A stretch of DNA of 64,000 nucleotides from Scheffersomyces stipitis CBS 6054. Lineage: Eukaryota > Ascomycota > Pichiomycetes > Serinales > Debaryomycetaceae. Shown one piece after another: positions 1-7,600 of the stretch. Each line of letters opens with the position of its first letter. Position 1 is the first letter of the stretch. The notes beneath the pieces are model-generated. The model had not been told where the DNA came from. It did no database searches and worked only from the letters and a program-made list of their open reading frames with translations. The stretch is from positions 310,001-374,000 of the forward strand of contig NC_009048.1 in assembly GCF_000209165.1 (NCBI RefSeq), given 5' to 3'. The position numbers and the translations under genes are program-made.

Positions 1-3000
1 ACTGTACGAGGTGCTGGAAGTGAAGGTACCGTACGAGGTGCTGGAAGAGATGGCACCTTACGAGTTGAAGGAAGGGAGGGTACCTTACGAGGAGCAGGAA
101 GGGATGGTACCTTACGAGGAGCAGGAAGGGATGGTACCGTACGAGGAGCAGGAAGGGATGGTACCGTACGAGGAGCAGTAAGAGTTGGTACCTCACGAGA
201 AGAAGCAGGAGCTGTATAGGAGTCGTCGGACAGCTCGTAGGAGTCAGAGGGAGGCAGATCGGACCTCTGAGCCAGAACAACGGCACGGGATGGTGCAGTT
301 AGGGCCGCAGAAGTAGAAGGTACCAGAGTATCAGAAGGTACCAGAGTAGCAGAAGGTACCGGAGCAGAAGAAGGTACCGGAGCAGAAGAAGGTACCGGAG
401 CAGAAGAAGGTACCGGAGTAGAAGCAGGCGCCGGAGTAGGAGAAGATACCAGAATAGGAGAAGGCACCGGTGTAGGAGTCGACGGAGGCTGCGACAGAGG
501 AGTAGTGGATGCAGCAGGAGAGACCGGTGCCGAAGCAGACGACAGAGCGGCAGATGAACCTGGCGATTGAACAACAGTACTGCCAGATGGCGTCGATGGA
601 GGCGAGGGAGATGGGGCCAGAGACACACGAGGACCCTGAGTGAGGCCTGGAGCAGGTGCCAGAATAGAAGGAAAACTGCCACCACCACTACCTCCACCAC
701 CAATGGAGGTAGTCGATACAACAGTAGACGTCAGAGGTCTAGCAAAAGGAAAGACATTTTCTTGGAACCGAACATGAGAAGAGGTAATCACTTGTCTGGT
801 AGCGAGATCATAAACAAGATGAGCCTTCCGAAACGGATCAGATCCAAGATAAACACCCTTGATTGCACGAGCGACCAACTTCAGTTGACGGTGATTAGGT
901 GGAACATTCACAAAGGCAGCACACCCAAACACTTTAAGTTGAGATAAGATAGGCCTCGCGCCATGCCAGAGTTCAAATGGCGAGCGATTTTGGAGAACAG
1001 GTGTTGGTAGCCGGTTTAGGAGAAATGCAGCATGTTGGAGTGCATGCGGGAAGAGCGGTGAAGGAAGAGAACACGCAGTGATCATGGTACGCGTTTTGTC
1101 AAGAACGGAGCGAATGGCTCTTTCAGCACGTCCATTTTGGTGTGAGTTACCAGGCACAGTGAGCTGGGTCTGGATACCTTCTGCCGCAAAGAATGAAGTA
1201 AGCGTCAGATTGACAAACTCACCTCCATTGTCAGAACGAAAGTTACAGACACGGTAGCCACCACGACTGGAGAAGTGGTTTGTCCATGCCTTAATAACTT
1301 TGATAATGAAGTCCGCAGCATCCGATTTCTTGAGAATAGGCCCAACAGCCTTGAAGCGAGTAAAGTCGTCAAGAAGAATACAAAAATAAAACAACGAGGA
1401 GGGACCACCGGCATGAGGACCGGATAAGTCACAGTGAAGAAGTTGCAAGGGAGCAGATGTGACTGGACCGGTGGTCGTTTTGGGAATAACCCGAGTGCTC
1501 TTGGAGCGAAGACATGCTTCACATGAAATCGAGTCGTGAACAGCCGTGCGAGGCATGTTCGGATATTTCAAGGCCAGACGAACGACAGTCGGAGAAGGGT
1601 GGCCAAGGCGAGCATGGACAAGAGCAGAGGCAGAAATAGGTGCCACAACAGGGTCCGCAGCAGGAGCAGCGACCGTAACAGGAGCGGGGGCCGAGTAGGC
1701 AGAGTGGTCAGCCCGCGAGACAGTCGAGGGGCGGACAATTTCAAGACACAGCAAGTAAAGATTTCTCAGGTCTCTGGTAGCAAGTTGGCCATACTTGGGG
1801 TGAACAATATCATCATGAGAGATAACAAGCTTGTCGCCCGTAGTAGTAACAGCCAGGATGGAAAGAAGATTCTGAGTACAGTCAGGAACGTAAAGAACAT
1901 TGAACACCCGAATCTTCTGACCATGGAGATCAAACACAAGAGTACCACGACCGGCAATCGAGAGAGGCTCGTGACCGGCGTTCATGACAGAACCAGAGTG
2001 AGGAATGATGTCATGGAAGAGACTTCTATCGTTACAAATGTGGGTAGAAGCACCTGAATCAAAAATAAAGCTGGCAGAGGAAGAAGAAGCCAAGAGGGCA
2101 TAGTGGGTGTAGTGAGCGAGATGAGCATAGTAAGCACCAGGTTGGTCAAAACCAAAAGTCAGAGCATCATCAGTGAGAGCATAATGAGCAGCAGGCTTTG
2201 GACGAGAGCCGTGCTTCCTGCGGTGCTTTCCTGGACCGCCAGGACCGAAGCGTGAGGCCATACGAGGAACTTCACCCTCACGATAAGGAGCAGGGCAGTT
2301 CTTGGCCATGTGACCACACCCATAGCAGTTGTAGCAATCAAGCTGCCAAATCAGATCCGTACCTTTAGCCTTGATCAAGTTCCTGGTGACAGGACCCGAA
2401 GGTGAAGACAAGGAGGTAAGGGCATAAGCAGATTGAGACGAGGACAGGACCAGCAAGGCGGAGGACGTGGCAGGAGGAGAAAGTTCATCATGATAAGCAA
2501 AGAAATTGAGAACTTCGTCCGCAGTCACCGTGGGAGTCAGGCGAACTTGAGAAAAGAATAGATCTCTCACCTTGGAGTTTCCCGTACCATAAAGGAAGAG
2601 GAGCGCTTTCATGGAGTCGTTATCGTACTTCGTCATAAACGCAGTCAACTTTTCAGCAATCAAGAACCCAGCTTCAGTCGTAATAGTCGGATCAGCAAGG
2701 CGACCAAATAAGTACTTGAGATAACCGACCGCATCCCTAGAGCTGGCGATCGCATACTTGGTTTCGACAGCTTTCCAAGTTTCGACACCCAGAGAGTAGT
2801 GCGTGAACAATGACTGAACGTCAGGCTTCATACACTTGAGGATAAGCTCACGGAGCTTGTGGCTTAACGCCTGCTGGTCCGTAAAGGTGATGGAAAGTTC
2901 TTTCTCTGAAAGATAAGCAGCAATCTCTGTAGCCAAGACACAGCTACTGAACATACCAGTCATCCAGTCTTTCCATTCCAGAAAGTTCTCACGGCCTCTG

Positions 3001-3101
3001 AGAAGAAGAGTATCAATGACCATGAGGCCGGAATTTAATTGGCTCATAACCTGTTGAACTGTTTGCTTTGGAAGCTCAGTAGATTGAATCGGATTGTTCA
3101 T
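1..3101 (-). CDS. Gag-Pol polyprotein of copy A, partial (no stop in window)
   Basis: The single gag-pol frame is open from ATG 3101 (N-terminus MNNPIQ) to the left edge. Colinearity with copy B (offset 7141 at the start, 7231 at base 1, difference 90 = 54+36) shows no net frameshift, and I found no internal stop. The order is Gag with a CCHC zinc knuckle (near 2295-2337), aspartic protease DSG (near 2055), integrase HHCC and DDE core with DNGGE (near 1225), then the Ser/Pro-rich hinge. An upstream in-frame ATG at 3266 lies before the TATATAAG box of the LTR and is unlikely to be in the mRNA. Family 1 appears to make one fused polyprotein with no frameshift signal, as in Ty5. Confidence 0.85.
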   Translation of the reverse strand, partial: MNNPIQSTELPKQTVQQVMSQLNSGLMVIDTLLLRGRENFLEWKDWMTGMFSSCVLATEIAAYLSEKELSITFTDQQALSHKLRELILKCMKPDVQSLFTHYSLGVETWKAVETKYAIASSRDAVGYLKYLFGRLADPTITTEAGFLIAEKLTAFMTKYDNDSMKALLFLYGTGNSKVRDLFFSQVRLTPTVTADEVLNFFAYHDELSPPATSSALLVLSSSQSAYALTSLSSPSGPVTRNLIKAKGTDLIWQLDCYNCYGCGHMAKNCPAPYREGEVPRMASRFGPGGPGKHRRKHGSRPKPAAHYALTDDALTFGFDQPGAYYAHLAHYTHYALLASSSSASFIFDSGASTHICNDRSLFHDIIPHSGSVMNAGHEPLSIAGRGTLVFDLHGQKIRVFNVLYVPDCTQNLLSILAVTTTGDKLVISHDDIVHPKYGQLATRDLRNLYLLCLEIVRPSTVSRADHSAYSAPAPVTVAAPAADPVVAPISASALVHARLGHPSPTVVRLALKYPNMPRTAVHDSISCEACLRSKSTRVIPKTTTGPVTSAPLQLLHCDLSGPHAGGPSSLFYFCILLDDFTRFKAVGPILKKSDAADFIIKVIKAWTNHFSSRGGYRVCNFRSDNGGEFVNLTLTSFFAAEGIQTQLTVPGNSHQNGRAERAIRSVLDKTRTMITACSLPSPLFPHALQHAAFLLNRLPTPVLQNRSPFELWHGARPILSQLKVFGCAAFVNVPPNHRQLKLVARAIKGVYLGSDPFRKAHLVYDLATRQVITSSHVRFQENVFPFARPLTSTVVSTTSIGGGGSGGGSFPSILAPAPGLTQGPRVSLAPSPSPPSTPSGSTVVQSPGSSAALSSASAPVSPAASTTPLSQPPSTPTPVPSPILVSSPTPAPASTPVPSSAPVPSSAPVPSSAPVPSATLVPSDTLVPSTSAALTAPSRAVVLAQRSDLPPSDSYELSDDSYTAPASSREVPTLTAPRTVPSLPAPRTVPSLPAPRKVPSLPAPRKVPSLPSTRKVPSLPAPRTVPSLPAPRT
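3041..3051 (-). promoter_or_regulatory. Primer-binding site of copy A (half-tRNA iMet)
   Basis: GGTTATGAGCC on the minus strand directly follows the LTR terminus. It is complementary to the anticodon stem-loop of initiator tRNA-Met (GGCUCAUAACC), the half-tRNA priming known for Ty5 and Drosophila copia. Confidence 0.85.
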
Positions 3102-3444
3102 AATGTAGGACAGTATATTGATTAACTTATTTAAGATAGATAATTTCCATATAGAAGAAGAAAAGTTATAGAAAGTTAGAAAGGAGAAGGGGGAGTAAGA
3201 CCCCCTTATATAGATGCCAAATACAATCACAGGCTGACCCCTCATCAGGATGAAATGAAACGACATGACCAGAATTTCAGGTTAGTCGGACATAATTGAT
3301 TCTCATTGGTAGATGTTATCTTATCACATTACTGTGCACAATTATGTCTGAATGGCTGCAAATCCTGCATTCATAAAGTTTACGCATTGGATTAAAAATA
3401 GAATATAGAATATGCTTTTAGGTTTGATATCAGCATATTCAACA
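3052..3444 (-). repeat. 5' LTR of copy A (393 bp)
   Basis: The LTR is bounded by inverted termini TGTTGA and TCAACA. It matches the copy B LTRs except for a few substitutions. One of these turns the promoter box into TATATAAG, where B has TATTTAAG. The end adjoining the internal region holds the gag start ATG (3099-3101). Confidence 0.9.
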
Positions 3445-3938
3445 AATCGGATACAACAACTCCTTTACAAATCCTTCACTCGGATGTCTCCGGCCCTCAT
3501 AATACGCCAGGAATCTCTTCTGAAAGTTATTTCTGTGTGCTTGTGGATGATTATAGCAAGTTTAAGTGGGTGTTCCCAATCGTTAGGAAGTCGGATGTGG
3601 CCCACCAGATTATTATCCATATTCGGCTATTACACTCATTTTTCTCTACTCGTGGTGGATATCGTGTTGGTGCTCTTCGTACAGATAATGGGGGTGAATT
3701 TGTCAACCATAGTCTCAGGAGCTTCCTTGAACAGGAAGGTATAGCACATCAGCGTACGGTTGCTCACAATTCTTATCAGAATGGAACCGCAGAGCGTTCG
3801 ATCCGCTCGGTAATCGACAAGGCCAGGACGCTACTTGGACATGCTTCTGTTCCTCAAGCATTCTGGCCCTACGCTGTTAAATGTGCCGCATATTTATTGA
3901 ATAGGCTTCCCTCTGTTGAAGTTCAGAAGCATTCATAG
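3445..3938 (+). pseudogene. Integrase-core relic of a second-family copia element
   Basis: The frame from about 3451 to the stop at 3938 encodes an integrase catalytic core: a LHSDVSGP segment, VDDYSKFKW, TDNGGEF and NGTAERSIRS. It is closely related to, but distinct from, the integrase at about 12.79-13.25 kb. It starts abruptly at the copy A LTR and stops after LLNRLPSVEV, so gag, protease, RT and RNase H are all missing. It is the remnant of an element interrupted by copy A. Confidence 0.85.
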
Positions 3939-3956
3939 TGTCTTACGTGTAATAAT

Positions 3957-4242
3957 TGTTAACAGTAAAGGTAGAACTTGTAAGTTGTTCTCGTTATCGT
4001 TATTAAAACATTAAGAAAGTCTATTTAACTCTAAGGGGATACCACCCTTATTTATAGTATTGTTTCAGAATCACATATTATATGTGATTCTTGATTAATC
4101 CCTCATGGATCCTATGCTCTTCAACTTCTCCTCACAGATGTGGGGTTGAGACCTTTCTCCACATCTATTTCCATATGTATATCCGTGAGGGGATCTGCTA
4201 TCATCTCTGTATACCTGCCATTGTATTTTCTACTACCATCAT
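3957..4242 (-). repeat. Left part of a third-family LTR, split by copy B
   Basis: It begins TGTTAACAG and is continuous with 10591-10730 once copy B and one ATCAT duplicate are removed, giving a unit of about 426 bp that ends TTTCAACA. It resembles neither of the other two LTR families. Its orientation is inferred from the pol tail and polypurine tract at 10731-10940, which make it the 3' LTR of a minus-strand element. The start boundary is less certain than the end. Confidence 0.6.
4238..4242. repeat. Target-site duplication of copy B, left copy (ATCAT)
   Basis: ATCAT abuts the left LTR and is repeated at 10586-10590 abutting the right LTR. Five bp is the normal duplication length for copia/Ty integrases. 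Confidence 0.9.
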
Positions 4243-4635
4243 TGTTGAACTGTTTGCTTTGGAAGCTCAGTAGATTGAATCGGATTGTTCATAATGTAGG
4301 ACAGTATATTGATTAACTTATTTAAGATAGATAATTTCCATATAGAAGAAGAAAAGTTATAGAAAGTTAGAAAGGAGAAGGGGGAGTAAGACCCCCTTAA
4401 ATAGATGCCAAATACAATCACAGGCTGACCCCTCATCGGGATGAAATGAAACGACATGACCAGAATTTCAGGTTAGTCGGACATAATTGATTCTCATTGG
4501 TAGATGTTATCTTATCACATTACTGTGCACAATTATGTCTGAATGGCTGCAAATCCTGCATTCATAAAGTTTACGCATTGGATTAAAAATAGAATATAGA
4601 ATATGCTTTTAGGTTTGATATCAGCATATTCAACA
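4243..4635 (-). repeat. 3' LTR of copy B
   Basis: It has TGTTGA/TCAACA termini, the same length as the 5' LTR, and no difference from it that I could see by eye. The flanking polypurine tract at 4636-4642 is the plus-strand primer site. Confidence 0.93.
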
Positions 4636-4662
4636 TCCCCCCTTAATCCAATGGTCATTTAA

Positions 4663-7600
4663 TTATGATAGTTGCATTCCTGATAGTTGGATTAAGTGTT
4701 GGAAGGTTCCTGGAGTTAGTCCTTTTGTAAACATGTCTGCAACGTTGTCAGCAGATTTGATTTGGCGAAGTTTGACAATATTGTCTATGATTTTGTCACG
4801 GATGAAATGATAGCGAATATCTATGTGTTTCGTACGTTCGTGTTGTACAGGATGTTCGCTGAGTTTGATACACGAGGTGTTATCTTCCCAAATCATTATT
4901 GGTAGTGATATTGGGATGTGAAGTTCTCTGAAGAATGTTATTAGCCAGATAACTTCTTTTATAACGGTTGCGAGAGCCATGTACTCAGCTTCAGTGGTTG
5001 ACAACGCTGTGGTGGTTTGTTTCTTGGATTTCCAAGAGATTAGGCTTCCCCCATACTTGATGGCATACCCACTGATTGATTTCCTGTCACTGCTATCACT
5101 TCCCCAGTCTGAGTCAACAAACACTTGTAGATCGTTTATGTTTGTGTAGTGCTGACCGAGTTTCTGTGTTCCCTTTAGATAGCGGAGAACATGTTTGGCG
5201 GCAGTTAGAGTTACCTCTGTTGGTTCGTTGAAGTACCGACTTAACATTCCAACAATATACGCAATATCACCTCGTATGGTATTGCTAGCGTAAAGAAGCT
5301 TTCCTACTATGCTTCTGTAAATTGTTGCATCGCAGGGTTTGGATTTCTGGTTTAGATGCTGTCCCTGAATAATAGGACTTTTCACGCTGTTGAGCTCTTC
5401 AAGATTTAGTTCCTCCAACGTTTTCTTGATGTAGTCAGAAAGATTTGCTGTGATCCCATCAGGGCCCTGTTCTATGTTGATTCCTAGGAATTTGCGTGCC
5501 AATCCAAGATCCTTCATCTTGAACTTGTTCAGGAGAAGTTTCTTGGCCTCGTAGATTTCATTTTCTCGAGGACTCGCAATAAGTAGGTCATCGACGTAAA
5601 GGCCAAGAATCACATTATTTCTTCTGTAGATCCCGAACTCGGATTTTGATCGAATAAAGCCGTTATTCTCCAAGAATTTATTAATAGTCGAGTTCCAGAT
5701 CAATGGAGCTTGTTTTAGACCGTAGAGTGATTTGTTCAACTTACAAACCATATGTGGATATTGTTCATCTATGAAACCTTTAGGCTGCTTAATGTAGAGT
5801 TCTGTGTCAATCTTCCCATTTAGGAAGGCCGTCGAGACGTCCATCTGATGAATCTTCATCTTATGTACAGCCGCTATGGCTAGTAGAAGTTTGATACTTT
5901 CACTCCTGATCACAGGCGCAAAGGTTTCTTCATAGTCAATTCCATGTTTTTGTCTAAAACCTAGAGCAACTAGTCTGGCTTTGTAAGTTCCATCATCTTT
6001 GATGGTATATACCCACTTCATTCCTAGGGCTCGTTTTCCCTTAGGAAGCTCAGCAAGAGTCCACGTAGAGTTTTCCATTTGAGCACCAAATTCCTTGTTC
6101 ATAGCTTCAATCCATCGTTCTCGTTGAGGACTGTTAGTGGCTTCCTCATAGGTGCGTGGCACTTGTGGAGTCATTATGGTGACCATAAATGCACTGCTAC
6201 CCATAATGAGAGGTTGGCCATGTGTTTCAGTATAGTCGAGATCGTTGGGATTGTCTGCTTCTGAAAACGATTCACTATCGGTGGTGATGTACTCAATTTG
6301 TTGTCTCTGTGGATAGTTGATCAAATTTTGATTGTTCAGTTGTCTCTGTGACCGTGTTGGAACAAGTATTGGTCTGTGTGCCCTCTTGAGTGTTTGTGGA
6401 TGTGTTCCATCACGCGACGGAACCGGGGTGAGTTTATGCTTAACCCCATTCACCGGAGGAGGACGCGACACAACAAGATGAGTTAGTTTGTTGTTGGTCT
6501 CAGAATTCAGAGGGACCAAGGCACGGTCAGTCAGCGATAGGATGAGTTCCATCCCCCCTGAAGCAGGCAACTCAATGAGACGAGTAGGCGAAAGACCCGG
6601 AGGGAGGAGGAATTGCTGAGGACGAGATTGAAGTGGGGGAGAATCAGGAACCTCAATAATAGGAGAGGATTGAGGAGAGTCGGATTGAACGACCCGAGGC
6701 AGTGGTTGAGGAGGAGGTGGAGGTGTAGAGGACACCACAGTCTGCGTAGTAGGAGTATGACGAGTGAGCGGCAGAGGATAAGTGGCGGAGGCGTCCTCCA
6801 TGTCCGTATTAGAAGTAGGACGAATAAGCGGAAGGGGATCCATGTCAGAGGCATCCTCCATTTCCGAGTCATGATAAGAAGAAAGGTCATCCGAATCCAT
6901 CACCACGATGTCCATATAGGTTGACGGATCTGGATATTCTTCCTGATCCAGCAGAACATCCATAGAGGAGCGTGTGGAGATCAGAGGTGACGAACGTGGA
7001 TGAGTACCGTATTGGTCAGGAGCATCGAAGAATTCCTGATCAGAGACTACTTCCATGTCATAGCCATCTTCAGACATAGGCTCAGGCTCAGTATCCGTAG
7101 AGTCTATTTCCATGGGTATGGCTGATGAAGATCCAGGGATAGGGGATGGAGCCTCAACCGCAGGATGAGGAAGACCGAGAGGAGCAGTAGGAGCAGATGG
7201 TCTATTGCGAGGAACAGGAAGAAGGGAGGGTACTGTACGAGGTGCTGGAAGTGAAGGTACCGTACGAGGTGCTGGAAGAGATGGCACCTTACGAGTTGAA
7301 GGAAGGGAGGGTACCTTACGAGGAGCAGGAAGGGATGGTACCGTACGAGGAGCAGTAAGAGTTGGTACCTCACGAGAAGAAGCAGGAGCTGTATAGGAGT
7401 CGTCGGACAGCTCGTAGGAGTCAGAGGGAGGCAGATCGGACCTCTGAGCCAGAACAACGGCACGGGATGGTGCAGTTAGGGCCGCAGAAGTAGAAAGTAC
7501 CAGAGTATCAGAAGGTACCGGAGCAGAAGAAGGTACCGGAGCAGAAGAAGGTACCGGAGTAGAAGCAGGAGACGGAGTAGGAGAAGGTACCAGAATAGGA

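Larger units (their letters stand above)
1..3444 (-). mobile_element. Ty5-like copia retrotransposon copy A, left-truncated by window edge
   Basis: This is the 5' half of a first-family Ty1/copia element on the minus strand. It is nearly identical to copy B at 4243-10585, and the only length differences I found are two tandem-repeat expansions in the IN-RT hinge. Visible parts, reading leftward, are the 5' LTR (3052-3444), the tRNA primer site (3041-3051), gag, protease, integrase and part of the Ser/Pro hinge. RT, RNase H and the 3' LTR lie outside the window. The right flank (from 3445) is a second-family integrase relic, so copy A inserted into an older element. A 5-bp target duplication would predict AATCG on the unseen left side. 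Confidence 0.9.

Noticed and set aside
299..721. Leu/Arg-rich ORF in copy A (and its copy at 7476-7862)
   Set aside because: It is an antisense-frame product of the Ser/Pro hinge repeats and overlaps the real gag-pol frame.
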